Positions 1-9,014 of a stretch of 64,000 bases of DNA are shown here, in pieces. Each line of letters opens with the position of its first letter. Position 1 is the stretch's first letter. The translations under genes were made by a program, and so were the position numbers. Source of the DNA: SIG78 sp036677805 (GTDB taxonomy: Bacteria; Verrucomicrobiota; Lentisphaeria; Victivallales; Victivallaceae); assembly GCA_036677805.1 (NCBI GenBank), contig JAVBVS010000024.1:186001-250000 (forward strand), given 5' to 3'. A model generated the notes under the pieces. It searched no databases, was not told where the DNA came from, and worked only from the letters and a program-made list of their open reading frames with translations.

Positions 1-2
1 TT

Positions 3-239
3 CTCGGCAAATCTTCGCGCCTGAGCCGTTATGCCGCATCCGGACACGATTCGGAAATGCGCGCCTTGAATCTGGCGCTCGACATCGCGGCGGCGGCCGC
101 GTCCAAACTGGATATGTACCGCGATTACAACCGCAAGAGTTTCAGCACCGCCAACGGCGTGCGCTACCACGAGGCGTTCACCGAATTCGGCGCCAGTTAC
201 CGGCGCGAACGCGAGGCGGCGCAGGCCACGGGACGCTGA
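3..239 (+). CDS. C-terminal fragment of an unidentified protein
   Basis: An open frame enters from the left edge of the window and stops at a TGA at 237-239, so only about 78 C-terminal residues are visible. The fragment is Ala/Arg-rich and probably helical (LALDIAAAAASKLDMYRDY), and ends in a charged Arg/Glu tail. I recognise no family. It lies 74 bp upstream of murA on the same strand and may share its transcript. The reading frame is supported mainly by GC-rich third codon positions and by position. Missing upstream sequence would be needed to name it. Confidence 0.55.
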   Translation, partial: LGKSSRLSRYAASGHDSEMRALNLALDIAAAAASKLDMYRDYNRKSFSTANGVRYHEAFTEFGASYRREREAAQATGR

Positions 240-313
240 TTTTCCGTGACGGCGCGGAGCACCGGATCGCCATCAATTTTTACACCATTTTTCGAGGGAG
301 AACACGGGTTTTC

Positions 314-1594
314 ATGGGACAACTTCATATTCGCGGCGGTGTGGTGCCGAAGGGTTCGATTCATATCGGGGGCAATAAAAACGCCGCGCTGCCGATGCTG
401 GCGGCCAGTCTGCTGGCCGAGGGGCCGGTCACCATCCGCAACATGCCCGACATTCTCGATGTCCGCACTATGATGGAGATCATCCGGGCGCTGGGCGGCA
501 AGGCGGATTTCGACGGTCATACCGCCGTCATCGACGCCTCGGGCGTCGATTCCACCGAAATCCCGCGCGAGTTATGCGCCAAAGCCCGCACCTCGATTCT
601 GTTTGCGGCGCCGCTGGTTGCGCGTTATGGCGCGGCGACGCTCTATCCGCCGGGCGGGGACGTGATCGGCCGGCGTCGGCTCGACGGCCATTTTTACGGG
701 TTGGAACGGCTCGGGGCCAAACTCGAATACCGCGACAGCACCTACTGCTTCACGCTGCCGGAGCGCCTGAAGGGGCGCGATCTTTTTCTGGACGAGGCCA
801 GTGTGACCGCGACCGAACAGATCATGATGGCGGCGGTGCTGGCCGGAGGCCATACGACCTTGCTCAATGCCGCCTGCGAACCGCATGTGGTCGACCTCGG
901 CGAGATGCTCAATGCCATGGGGGCCTTCGTAACGGGCCTCGGCAGCAACACCATCGAAATCGACGGCGTGGAGCATCTGCACGGCTGCGAATGCGCGGTT
1001 CAGGGCGATCATATCGAGGCGGGCAGCTTTCTCGCGCTCGGCGCGGCGCTGGGCGGCGAACTCGAAATCACCGGCACGGTGCCGCGCCACTACTGGATGC
1101 TGCGCCGGGTGTTCGAGCGGTTCGGCATCGAAATGACGCTTCAGCCCGACCGGATCGTGCTGCCGGGCGGTCAGCGGCCCCGGGTCCGGCAGGACTTCGG
1201 CGGGCATATTCCGGTGATTGCCGACGGACCGTGGCCGCAATATCCGAGCGACATGATGAGCTGTACCATTGTGATGGCGACGCAGGCCGAGGGATGTGCG
1301 CTGTTTTTCGAGAAAATGTTTGAAAGCCGGATTTATTTCGTCGACCGGCTGATCGACATGGGGGCCAATGCGATCGTCTGCGATCCCCACCGGGTGGTGA
1401 TTTCGGGGCCGTCGAAACTGCGCGGCGCGACGGTGGCGAGTCCCGACATCCGGGCGGGAATGGCGATGGTGATCGCCGGGCTGTGCGCCGAGGGCGAGAG
1501 CGTGATCCGTTCGAGCGAAACCATCTACCGCGGCTACGCCAATCTGGTGGAAAAACTGCAGGGGCTCGGATTGGCTGTCGCGGAACGGGCGTGA
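314..1594 (+). CDS. murA: UDP-N-acetylglucosamine 1-carboxyvinyltransferase, Asp-type active site
   Basis: This is the first committed enzyme of peptidoglycan synthesis: it transfers enolpyruvate from PEP to UDP-GlcNAc in the cytoplasm. The 426-residue length is normal for the family. Visible signatures are GNKNAALP at residues 20-27 (the Lys/Asn pair that binds substrate), the flexible loop PPGGDVIGRRR at 112-122, the acidic site YPSDMM near 312, and DIRAGMAMVIAG near the C-terminus. The loop residue that is Cys115 in E. coli is Asp116 here (codon 659-661), while the neighbouring Arg is kept. Asp at this site is known from mycobacterial and chlamydial MurA, which are insensitive to fosfomycin. 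The ATG follows GAGGGAG at a suitable distance. Confidence 0.96.
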   Translation: MGQLHIRGGVVPKGSIHIGGNKNAALPMLAASLLAEGPVTIRNMPDILDVRTMMEIIRALGGKADFDGHTAVIDASGVDSTEIPRELCAKARTSILFAAPLVARYGAATLYPPGGDVIGRRRLDGHFYGLERLGAKLEYRDSTYCFTLPERLKGRDLFLDEASVTATEQIMMAAVLAGGHTTLLNAACEPHVVDLGEMLNAMGAFVTGLGSNTIEIDGVEHLHGCECAVQGDHIEAGSFLALGAALGGELEITGTVPRHYWMLRRVFERFGIEMTLQPDRIVLPGGQRPRVRQDFGGHIPVIADGPWPQYPSDMMSCTIVMATQAEGCALFFEKMFESRIYFVDRLIDMGANAIVCDPHRVVISGPSKLRGATVASPDIRAGMAMVIAGLCAEGESVIRSSETIYRGYANLVEKLQGLGLAVAERA

Positions 1595-1651
1595 ACGTCG
1601 CTCCGAGCGTCCGGACGCGGCGCATATCCGGCGAAAAAAATGCGTTTCCGA

Positions 1652-1680
1652 TTGTAAATCGCCGCTTGCGGTGTTATATT
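1652..1680 (+). promoter_or_regulatory. Sigma-70-type promoter for the LacI-family regulator
   Basis: TTGTAA (1652-1657) and TATATT (1675-1680) are separated by exactly 17 bp. The element sits 45 bp before the ATG at 1725. It argues against a start further upstream at 1671, because that codon would lie inside the promoter. Confidence 0.6.
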
Positions 1681-1724
1681 GCACGATAATGGGTGAATTC
1701 ATTGCCGGAGGGAGCCGGAGTATC

Positions 1725-2762
1725 ATGAAAACGATGCAGCAGATCGCCGATGAGTTGGGATTGGCGCGTTCGACCGTATCGCTGTGCCTGTCCGAAAGTC
1801 ATCGCAATTACCGCATCAGCGCGGCCACGGTGCAACGGGTGCGCGATTATGCCGACAAGGTCGGCTTCGTCCCCAACCGCATGGCCGGTAAGCTCGGCAA
1901 GGACAACAATCCTCCGGTGGGCCTGATCATCAATCAGGACGGCAGCTTCGAAAAGAGCGCCGTCGCGTTGCGCTATGCGATGAACCGGCTCCATGAGAGC
2001 CGCCGGGATTTCGTGATTCAGGGCTTCATCGGCGGGCGTCTGCTTCAGACGGTGCGGATGCTCAAGGGCCTTCAGCTCCGCGAGCTGATTATGTTCGGGA
2101 TTCTCAACGAAACCGTCCATCGCGGCGGAGATGTCCGCGACGGCGTGCTGATGTCCGGCGACGGCGGCAAGCTGGCGGCGTTGCTCAAGGATGTGAAATT
2201 CTACAGTGTCGACTACTGTTTTCCGGTGCCGCCGGACGGGGTGCGAAACATCACCCGGATGGGGATCGACCGGCTGGCGACCCGGGTCGAACTGATGGAA
2301 GAGCTGCGCGCTGCGGGCAAGGGCAACTTCATGTGCGACGTGTCGGTCGAGGATGAGGAAAAATTGGTGGCGCGCAAGCTGATTTTCGACCGGCGTCAGA
2401 TTCTGCGTCAGGATTTCGTCGCGCGCAACGAATTCGATGTGGGCCGCCGCTATGCGGAAATGGTGCTGCGCGACTGCAATCATCTCAAAGTGCGCACCAT
2501 TCTGCTGAATGACGACCGGATTGCGGTCGGATTGATCGACGAGCTCCAGAAAAATGGCGTCAAGGTGCCGGATGAGCTTCAGGTGATCGGCTTCGACAAT
2601 CTGGTCGACTCGCCTTATTTCAAGGTGCCGCTGACCACGATCGAAGTGCCGGTGCTGGAGAATACGCGCAAGGTGCTCGATCATATTCTCAAAGGTGTCG
2701 AACTGCCGCCGCAGACCGTGAACCGCGCCAACATCATCTGGCGGGAATCGGCCCGGCTTTGA
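1725..2762 (+). CDS. LacI-family transcriptional regulator
   Basis: A 345-residue DNA-binding regulator. The N-terminus MKTMQQIADELGLARSTVSL is a LacI-type helix-turn-helix followed by a hinge-like segment reaching FVPNRMA. Residues of about 60-340 resemble a periplasmic-binding-protein sensor: DDRIAVGLIDELQKNGVKVP, then VIGFDNL.DSPYFKVPLTTI, the usual LacI C-terminal pattern. I chose the ATG at 1725 because GGAGGGAGCCGGAG lies just upstream and a promoter occupies 1652-1680. No sugar gene is adjacent on the same strand (the next genes are convergent), so the effector and target cannot be inferred. Confidence 0.9.
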   Translation: MKTMQQIADELGLARSTVSLCLSESHRNYRISAATVQRVRDYADKVGFVPNRMAGKLGKDNNPPVGLIINQDGSFEKSAVALRYAMNRLHESRRDFVIQGFIGGRLLQTVRMLKGLQLRELIMFGILNETVHRGGDVRDGVLMSGDGGKLAALLKDVKFYSVDYCFPVPPDGVRNITRMGIDRLATRVELMEELRAAGKGNFMCDVSVEDEEKLVARKLIFDRRQILRQDFVARNEFDVGRRYAEMVLRDCNHLKVRTILLNDDRIAVGLIDELQKNGVKVPDELQVIGFDNLVDSPYFKVPLTTIEVPVLENTRKVLDHILKGVELPPQTVNRANIIWRESARL

Positions 2763-2798
2763 GGCCGCGGTTGGACGAGACGATACGGAAAAAGCGGA

Positions 2799-2823
2799 AG
2801 CCGGGGATGCCCTCGGCTTTTTT
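2799..2823. terminator. Intrinsic terminator between convergent genes
   Basis: AGCCGGGG-AT-GCCC-T-CGGCT forms a stem with one bulged T, followed by TTTTTT at 2818-2823. An A-rich run upstream means it may also act on the minus-strand transcript coming from ruvB. Confidence 0.75.
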
Positions 2824-2834
2824 CTTGGCGGAAA

Positions 2835-3536
2835 TCAGTCGCAGTAGATGATGTGCATGCAGTTGTCGCAGTAGCTGATGGCGCCCGATCGGGCATAGTT
2901 CAAGGTCTGAGGGGTAAGGCGCAGGTGGCAGTGCCCGCATTTGTCGGCTTCGACCCGGACCAGCGGGATGCCGGCGTTCTTCTTCAGGATCATCTCATAC
3001 CGCGACAGCAGTTCGGAATCGACCATGTTGCGCAGTCCGCCGCGTCCGGAATCGAGCTCGCTGATTCGTTTCTGGACGTCGGCGCTCAGGAATTGAAGCT
3101 CTTCGAGTTCATCGCGCAGCCCGGCGCTGACGGTCTTGGCCGACTGTTCGGCTTCGCGGATGGCGGCGCCGTCGGCGTCGATCATATCCATCAGCTCCAG
3201 CGCCCGGGTTTCAAGCGTGCTGATCGAATCCTTGAGCATGGCAATGCTCGCCAGCATGGCCTGATATTCGCTGTTTTTCTTGACCAGCGCGGACTGTTGC
3301 TCCAGCTTGGTGATCTTGTCGGCCAGGCCCTGGGCTTCGGCTTCATTCTGTTTGAGTTCGCGTTCGTGCGTCTGGCGGGCGTCGCGGGCATTTTTGACTT
3401 CGGCTTCGATGGCGGCGATCCGGTCTTTGACGGCAACGGTTTCCTTGGGAATCATGATCAGGCGTAATTTCAGGTTGCGGATTTCCAGGTCGAGTTCCTG
3501 CAGCTTCAGTAAGTTTTCCGCCCAAATCGCCGTCAT
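2835..3536 (-). CDS. Coiled-coil protein with C-terminal C4 zinc ribbon (COG1579 type)
   Basis: A 233-residue cytosolic protein. Residues of about 10-175 are heptad-rich and strongly predicted as coiled coil (LQELDLEIRNLKLRL, ITKLEQQSALVKKNSEYQAM). The C-terminus carries four zinc-ligand cysteines in the pattern CGHCHLRL...YCDNC, a C4 zinc ribbon. This architecture matches the widespread COG1579 family, sometimes proposed to bind nucleic acid, but its role is not settled. It starts 24 bp after the ruvB stop and is probably cotranscribed with it. Confidence 0.85.
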   Translation of the reverse strand: MTAIWAENLLKLQELDLEIRNLKLRLIMIPKETVAVKDRIAAIEAEVKNARDARQTHERELKQNEAEAQGLADKITKLEQQSALVKKNSEYQAMLASIAMLKDSISTLETRALELMDMIDADGAAIREAEQSAKTVSAGLRDELEELQFLSADVQKRISELDSGRGGLRNMVDSELLSRYEMILKKNAGIPLVRVEADKCGHCHLRLTPQTLNYARSGAISYCDNCMHIIYCD

Positions 3537-3560
3537 GTCCGTATCCCTTTCTTCGCCGTG

Positions 3561-4589
3561 TCAAATTAAATCCGGCTGGTTGCCGTGCGCTCCGCGTTTG
3601 CCGGTGATGCCGAGTTTTTCGTAAGACTTCGGCGTCGCCACCCGGCCGCGCGGAGTTCGCACCAGATAGCCTTTCTGAATCAGAAACGGTTCGTAAACCT
3701 CTTCCAGGGTGCCTTCTTCCTCGCCGACGGTGACCGCGATGTTCTTGATGCCGACCGGTCCGCCGCCGAAGTTGCAGATGATCGCTTCCAGAATGCGGTT
3801 GTCGATGTCGTCGAGGCCGTCGGGGTCGATCTTCAGCATGGCGATCGCCTTGCCCGCCACTTCGCGGGTCACCACCGAATCGGCCTTGACCTGGGCGTAG
3901 TTGCGCGCCATGCGCAGCAGATTGTTGGCGATGCGCGGCGTGCCGCGGCAGCGCCGCGCGAGCTCGGTCGCGCCTTCGGCGTCGATCACGATATCGAGGA
4001 TGCCCGCCGACCGCCGGATGATCTCCACCAGGCTGGCGTCGTCGTAATAATCGAGCCTCACGTTGACCGCGAAACGCGAGCGCAGCGGCGCCGAGAGCAT
4101 GCCTTGGCGGGTGGTCGCCCCGAGCAGCGTGAAATGCGGGATGTTGAGTCGGACCGAACGCGCGCCGGGGCCCTGTTCGAGCACGATGTCGATGAAGAAG
4201 TCCTCCATCGCGCTGTAGAGGTACTCTTCGACCACCGGGTTGAGCCGGTGAATTTCGTCGATGAACAGGATATCGCCTTCGCCGAGGGAGGTCAGCAGCC
4301 CGGCGAGGTCGCCGGGCTTTTCCACCGCCGGACCGCTCGACGACTTGAGCGTGGCGCCGCGTTCGTTGGCGATGATATAGGCCAGCGAAGTTTTGCCCAG
4401 CCCCGGCGGGCCCGACAGCAGAATGTGCTCCAACGGCTCGCCCCGCCCCGTCGCCGCCCGGACCAGCAGCTCCAGCAGCTCCTTCGCATCGTGTTGTCCG
4501 GGGAAATCCGCAAAGCGGGCCGGACGCAGAAGATTGTCGCTGCCCGGATCGCGTTTGTTCAGGGTGGAAGTGATGAATCGTTCACTCAT
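3561..4589 (-). CDS. ruvB: Holliday junction branch migration ATPase RuvB
   Basis: This hexameric AAA+ motor drives branch migration with RuvA during recombinational repair. The 342 residues show the RuvB N-terminus with LRPARFADFPGQ, Walker A GPPGLGKT, Walker B ILFIDEIHRL, the RuvB sensor region GATTRQGMLSAPLRSRF, and the C-terminal winged helix including GGGPVGIKNIAV and PFLIQKGYLVRTPRGR. Length and motif order are canonical. ruvA and ruvC are not in the window. The gene diverges from transketolase across a 142 bp AT-rich gap. Confidence 0.97.
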   Translation of the reverse strand: MSERFITSTLNKRDPGSDNLLRPARFADFPGQHDAKELLELLVRAATGRGEPLEHILLSGPPGLGKTSLAYIIANERGATLKSSSGPAVEKPGDLAGLLTSLGEGDILFIDEIHRLNPVVEEYLYSAMEDFFIDIVLEQGPGARSVRLNIPHFTLLGATTRQGMLSAPLRSRFAVNVRLDYYDDASLVEIIRRSAGILDIVIDAEGATELARRCRGTPRIANNLLRMARNYAQVKADSVVTREVAGKAIAMLKIDPDGLDDIDNRILEAIICNFGGGPVGIKNIAVTVGEEEGTLEEVYEPFLIQKGYLVRTPRGRVATPKSYEKLGITGKRGAHGNQPDLI

Positions 4590-4630
4590 AATCGGGCAAT
4601 TTATCGCAAAAAAAGTTTGCTTTTGCTCTC

Positions 4631-4658
4631 TTGTCAGGTTAAATTAAACTGTTATGCT
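4631..4658 (+). promoter_or_regulatory. Sigma-70-type promoter for transketolase
   Basis: TTGTCA (4631-4636), 16 bp spacer, TATGCT (4653-4658). It lies 73 bp upstream of the transketolase ATG in the ruvB-tkt divergent gap. Confidence 0.5.
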
Positions 4659-4731
4659 AAGAATGTAATATGTTTTTGAACAAATTTCCAGCAGGAAACG
4701 AGAAAAAACGCAAAGAAAGGGATTTTTCACC

Positions 4732-6771
4732 ATGAGTTGGGACGCCAAGCTGGCCACGCTGACCGCCAATACCATCCGGGCGCTGAGCGCCGATGCGATC
4801 CAGAAGGCCAAGTCGGGCCATCCCGGCATGCCCATGGGCAATGCCGATTACGCGGTGACGCTGTTCAGCAAGTATTTGCGCTTCAATCCGTCCAATCCGA
4901 CCTGGATCGCCCGCGACCGTTTCATCCTTTCCGCCGGCCATGGCTCCATGCTCGAATATTCTTTGCTGCATCTCTACGGCTATGGCCTCTCCATGGACGA
5001 AATCAAGAATTTCCGCCAGTGGGGCAGCAAAACCCCGGGGCACCCGGAATTCGGCCATACTGCCGGGGTCGATGTGACCACCGGTCCCCTGGGCAGCGGC
5101 TTCGCCAGCGCCGTCGGGATGGCGATGGCGGCCAAATATCTGGGCGCGGTGACCGGGATGGGCGATGCGGGACTGCTCGACAGCAAGATTTACGTGATCT
5201 GCGGCGACGGCTGCATGATGGAAGGCGTGACCGGGGAAGCCGCGTCGCTGGCCGGCCACCAGAAGCTGGACAATATCATCTGCTTCTACGATGACAACCA
5301 GATCACCATCGAAGGCTCCACGGCGCTGGCGTTCAGCGAAGATGTCGGCAAGCGCTTTGAAGCCTATGGCTGGCGCGTGCTGAAGGTGAACAATGCCAAC
5401 TGCGTCAACCACTGCGACCAGGCTCTGGCCGAAGCGGTCAAGTCCGACGGCCGCCCGACTCTGATCATCGGCAAGACCAAGATCGGCTTCGGCGCGCCCA
5501 ACAAGCAGGGCAAATCCGCCGCCCACGGCGAGCCGCTCGGCGCTGAGGAAGTTGCCGCGATGAAGGCCAACCTCGGCCTGCCCGCCGAAGAATTCTACGT
5601 CGCGCCGGAAGTGACGGCGTTCTGCCGGGCGCGCGTTGCCGAAACGACCGCGGCCGCCGGGGTGTGGGACAAGAAGTTCAATGAATTCCTGAAGGCCGAC
5701 GCCGCGCGCGCCGAGCTGGTGTCGAAGCTGTTGAATAAAACCGTTCCAGTCAACATTCTGGAAGAACTGCTGAAGGTTACTCCGATCGACAAGCCGACCG
5801 CCAGCCGCGCTTCCAGCGGTACCGTGCTCCAGAAGGCGGCCGAACTGATTCCGGCGCTGTGGGGCGGTTCCGCCGACCTCGCGCCGTCGACCAAGACCGA
5901 CATCAAGGGCGCGGCCGGGTTTTCGCCCGAAGATCGCGCCGGGCGCAACCTCCACTTCGGGGTGCGCGAACTCGCGATGGGGATGGTGGCCAACGGCATG
6001 GCGCTGTTCGGCGCGGCAATTCCCTACAGTTCGACCTTCTTCGTGTTCAGCGACTATATGAAGCCGGGAATGCGCCTGGCTTCGCTCCAGCGGCTGCATG
6101 AAATCTATGTCTTCACCCATGACAGCTTCTATGTCGGCGAAGACGGCCCCACTCACGAACCGATCGAACAGCTGGCGATGCTGCGCAGCATTCCGGGCTT
6201 TACCGTGATCCGTCCGGCCGAAGCGCACGAAGTGGCGCATGCCTGGGCGGCGGCGCTTCAGGCCGACGGGCCGGTCGCGCTGCTGATGACCCGGCAGGAC
6301 CTCGCGCCGTTCGATGCCGAAATGGCCGCCCGGGTCGATGTGGCCAAGGGCGCCTATGTATTGAGCGACGATGAAAACTTCTCGCTGATCCTGATGGCCA
6401 CCGGGTCGGAAGTCGGTCTGGCGCTGAAGGCGGCGGAAATGTTCCGCGCCCAGGATATCGGAGTGCGCGTGGTGTCGATGCCGTCCTGGGAGCTCTTCCT
6501 CAAGCAGAGCGCCGAATATCAGGAATCGGTGCTGCCTTCGGATTGCGAACTCCGGGTTTCCATCGAAGCGGCGAGCACCTTCGGCTGGCATCGGTTTGTC
6601 GGCTCTGCCGGTCTGGCCATCGGGCTCGATACCTTCGGCGCGTCGGCGCCCTACAAGGTGCTGGCGGAAAAATTCGGTTTCACCCCGGAAGCGGTGGCCA
6701 AGAAAATCGTCGACCACTTCTCCGGCGGCGGTTGCGGCTGCGATTGCGGCAGCTGCGGCGGCTGCCACTAG
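4732..6771 (+). CDS. tkt: Transketolase with a Cys-rich C-terminal tail
   Basis: A thiamine-diphosphate enzyme of the non-oxidative pentose phosphate pathway; 679 residues, close to the usual 660-670. Visible signatures are SGHPGMPMGNADY, GPLGSGFASAVGMAMA, the ThDP/Mg motif CGDGCMMEG...DDNQITI, and the pyrimidine domain with FGVRELAMGMVANGMAL and SFYVGEDGPTHEPIEQ. The usual end (EAVAKKIVDHF) is extended by about 15 residues containing five cysteines and a terminal His (CGCDCGSCGGCH), which is not a normal transketolase feature and looks metal-binding. ATG 4732 follows AAAGAAAGG. Confidence 0.96.
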   Translation: MSWDAKLATLTANTIRALSADAIQKAKSGHPGMPMGNADYAVTLFSKYLRFNPSNPTWIARDRFILSAGHGSMLEYSLLHLYGYGLSMDEIKNFRQWGSKTPGHPEFGHTAGVDVTTGPLGSGFASAVGMAMAAKYLGAVTGMGDAGLLDSKIYVICGDGCMMEGVTGEAASLAGHQKLDNIICFYDDNQITIEGSTALAFSEDVGKRFEAYGWRVLKVNNANCVNHCDQALAEAVKSDGRPTLIIGKTKIGFGAPNKQGKSAAHGEPLGAEEVAAMKANLGLPAEEFYVAPEVTAFCRARVAETTAAAGVWDKKFNEFLKADAARAELVSKLLNKTVPVNILEELLKVTPIDKPTASRASSGTVLQKAAELIPALWGGSADLAPSTKTDIKGAAGFSPEDRAGRNLHFGVRELAMGMVANGMALFGAAIPYSSTFFVFSDYMKPGMRLASLQRLHEIYVFTHDSFYVGEDGPTHEPIEQLAMLRSIPGFTVIRPAEAHEVAHAWAAALQADGPVALLMTRQDLAPFDAEMAARVDVAKGAYVLSDDENFSLILMATGSEVGLALKAAEMFRAQDIGVRVVSMPSWELFLKQSAEYQESVLPSDCELRVSIEAASTFGWHRFVGSAGLAIGLDTFGASAPYKVLAEKFGFTPEAVAKKIVDHFSGGGCGCDCGSCGGCH

Positions 6772-6804
6772 AATCGACGACGTTTGAACCAACAAGGCAG
6801 GTAT

Positions 6805-7482
6805 ATGATGAGATGCCACATCGCGTTATGGCTGATGGGAACCGCATGGCTGGCCGGCGGCTGCGCCATGCTGCTCGAAGAACCCGAACCGACCCGGATC
6901 GATGAAATCGTCGCGGAGCACAAGCTCAAGATCAACCGGGACGAGGAATTGAATCAGCTGTGCGGCAAGGCCTGGGTCCCGGTCTACATCAAGGGGCAGG
7001 AGGGCATCGACGGCAAGAACGCCATCGAGCTGCCGCCGGAAATTCAATCCTATATCGAGTTTCACCGCGACGGCACGGTCTCCGGCTTTGCGGGCGTCAA
7101 CCGTTTCACGGGATCGTTTGCGGTGACGGCGCCGAATCTGCTGCGGTTCGGCGCGCTGCAGACGACGCTGATGGCCGGACAGCACCTTGATTATGAGATG
7201 TTGTTCATGGCCCAGGTCAACGAAGTGTCCAACTTTGAATTCAAAGACGGCATGCTGGAGCTCAAGAAGCGCAATATGCTGATGCTGCGCTGCAAGCCGG
7301 TCGATCTGGCGCAGGTGCAGAAGCAGTCCGCCGCGGAAACCGCGACCCCGGTGCCGCCGGAGCCGGCGTCGAAGATTGCGCCGCGAAACGGCAGTGGTCC
7401 GGCCGCGGCCAATCCGGCGCTGCCGACGGTGGAAAATGTTTCGGGTGGCGCTGCGGCGACGGCCGGGCCGGCAGCCAAATAA
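6805..7482 (+). CDS. META-domain lipoprotein (HslJ-like)
   Basis: Predicted lipoprotein of 225 residues. MMRCHIALWLMGTAWLAGGC is a signal peptide with a slightly atypical lipobox (AGGC). Residues of about 45-160 carry a META/HslJ-like fold: a Trp at the domain start, IEFHRDGTVSGFAGVNRFTG, then LRFGALQTTLMAG. The canonical 'GCN' cysteine is Val (GVN). The last 60 residues are Pro/Ala-rich and probably a spacer. ATG 6805 is preferred over the TTG at 6784 because AAGGCAGG lies 5-6 bases upstream. It follows tkt by 33 bp and could be cotranscribed. Its function is unknown; META proteins are envelope stress-linked in E. coli. Confidence 0.75.
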   Translation: MMRCHIALWLMGTAWLAGGCAMLLEEPEPTRIDEIVAEHKLKINRDEELNQLCGKAWVPVYIKGQEGIDGKNAIELPPEIQSYIEFHRDGTVSGFAGVNRFTGSFAVTAPNLLRFGALQTTLMAGQHLDYEMLFMAQVNEVSNFEFKDGMLELKKRNMLMLRCKPVDLAQVQKQSAAETATPVPPEPASKIAPRNGSGPAAANPALPTVENVSGGAAATAGPAAK

Positions 7483-7502
7483 CCCCGGGCGGAATCGGAA
7501 TT

Positions 7503-7544
7503 CGCCGGAATTCGGGAAATACCGGATTCCGGCGGAGTTTTTTT
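7503..7544 (+). terminator. Intrinsic terminator after the META lipoprotein
   Basis: CGCCGGAAT pairs with ATTCCGGCG across a short inner CGG/CCG helix. TTTTTTT follows at 7538-7544. Confidence 0.75.
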
Positions 7545-7556
7545 CAGGGCGGAGGA

Positions 7557-7585
7557 TTGCATTTCGTGAATTGGTGTGGTATTTT
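7557..7585 (+). promoter_or_regulatory. Promoter for fabF
   Basis: TTGCAT (7557-7562), 17 bp spacer, TATTTT (7580-7585). It lies directly after a terminator and leaves a leader of roughly 135 bases before the ATG at 7727. Confidence 0.5.
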
Positions 7586-7726
7586 AAAGATAAGACCGCC
7601 GCGCCCGGCGGCGGAAGCCAGGTTGGATACGGACGTCGCTCCGATTGGCGGCCGGGGCATGAAGAGACGATGAGCCCGGTGCGCGGCGCGATTATGACCA
7701 TGAGACGAAGGGTTGAATGGAACAAT

Positions 7727-8980
7727 ATGAATGACAGGCGAGTAGTGATTACCGGATGCGGTGCGATTTCCTGCGTGGGGAACAGCGTCGCCGAGCTGTG
7801 GGACGCGGTCAGCAACGGCCGGTGCGGTATCGGGCGTATTACCCGCTTCGATACGACCGGATTTCGTTCGGAATTGGCCGGTGAAGTCAAGAATTTCGAC
7901 ATCACGCGCTACATGTCGGCCAAGGACGCCAAACGCATGGATTTGTTTTGCCAATATGCGATCGCCGCGGCCGATGAAGCGCTGGCGCAGGCCGGACTGC
8001 CGCTGGTGGATGAGAATTTTCAGGACGACCGGGATCGGATCGGAGTGCTGGTGTCGAGCGGTATCGGCGGGCTGGGCTCGATGTGCGAGCAGGATGCCGT
8101 CTTTTTTGAAAAAGGCCCGTCGCGGATTTCGCCCTTGATGATTCCGATGATGATCGGCGACCTGGCGGCGGGCAATCTCTCGATGCGTTATCAGGCCAAG
8201 GGACCCAATTTCGGGCTGGTTTCGGCCTGCGCGTCCGGTTGCCACTCGATCGGCGAAGCCTACTGGATGATCAAGCGCGACGATGCCGATGTCATGCTCG
8301 CCGGCGGCGCCGAGGCGGCGATTGTGCCGCTGGGATATGCCGGATTCTGCTCGATGAAGGCGATGAGTGCGCGCAACAATGATCCGCTTCACGCCAGCCG
8401 CCCCTTCGACGCCGGCCGTGACGGTTTCGTGATGTCCGAAGGCGCCGGCGTGATGGTGATTGAAGAACTCGAGCATGCCAGAAAGCGCGGCGCGGTCATT
8501 CTGGCCGAAATTGTGGGATATGGCGCGACCGGCGATGCTTACCATATTACTTCTCCGCACCCGGAAGGCGCGGGCGCGGCCCAGGCGATCCGGATGGCGC
8601 TCAAGCATGCCGGACTGGTGCCGGAAGCGGTCGATTACATCAACGCGCACGGCACCAGTACCGAGCTCAATGACAAATTCGAAACGCTGGCGATCAAGGC
8701 GGCGCTCGGCGCCCATGCCGATAAGGTTTCGATCAGCAGCACCAAGGGCGCGACCGGCCATGCGCTGGGCGCTGCCGGAGGGCTTGAATCGATCGTCTGT
8801 GTTCAGGCGATCAATGCCGGGCTGGTGCCGCCGACGATCAATTATGAAACGCCCGATCCGGACTGCGATCTCGATATTACGCCGAATCGGGCCCGGGAGC
8901 GCAAGATTGATGTGGCACTCAATATCAATTTGGGTTTTGGTGGACACAATGGGGTAGTTGCGTTCAAACGGTTTGTTTGA
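7727..8980 (+). CDS. fabF: Beta-ketoacyl-ACP synthase II
   Basis: Condensing enzyme of fatty acid elongation, 417 residues. It begins MNDRRVVITGCGAISCVGN, the standard KAS start. The catalytic triad is visible: the Cys in SACASGCHSIGEA, the His in NAHGTSTELND, and the His in STKGATGHALGAAGG. I chose ATG 7727 because it gives the family N-terminus. An in-frame ATG at 7694 would add eleven residues (MTMRRRVEWNN) with no homology. The 34 bp gap to the LysM lipoprotein suggests cotranscription. No acyl carrier protein gene is adjacent. FabF and FabB cannot be separated firmly by eye, but length and sequence favour FabF. Confidence 0.94.
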   Translation: MNDRRVVITGCGAISCVGNSVAELWDAVSNGRCGIGRITRFDTTGFRSELAGEVKNFDITRYMSAKDAKRMDLFCQYAIAAADEALAQAGLPLVDENFQDDRDRIGVLVSSGIGGLGSMCEQDAVFFEKGPSRISPLMIPMMIGDLAAGNLSMRYQAKGPNFGLVSACASGCHSIGEAYWMIKRDDADVMLAGGAEAAIVPLGYAGFCSMKAMSARNNDPLHASRPFDAGRDGFVMSEGAGVMVIEELEHARKRGAVILAEIVGYGATGDAYHITSPHPEGAGAAQAIRMALKHAGLVPEAVDYINAHGTSTELNDKFETLAIKAALGAHADKVSISSTKGATGHALGAAGGLESIVCVQAINAGLVPPTINYETPDPDCDLDITPNRARERKIDVALNINLGFGGHNGVVAFKRFV

Positions 8981-9014
8981 GAACGATTTCCAACTCAAGA
9001 GGAGACGACGTAAA

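Noticed and set aside
4657..6819. A 720-residue minus-strand open frame opposite transketolase
   Set aside because: It lies opposite an unambiguous transketolase; shadow frame.
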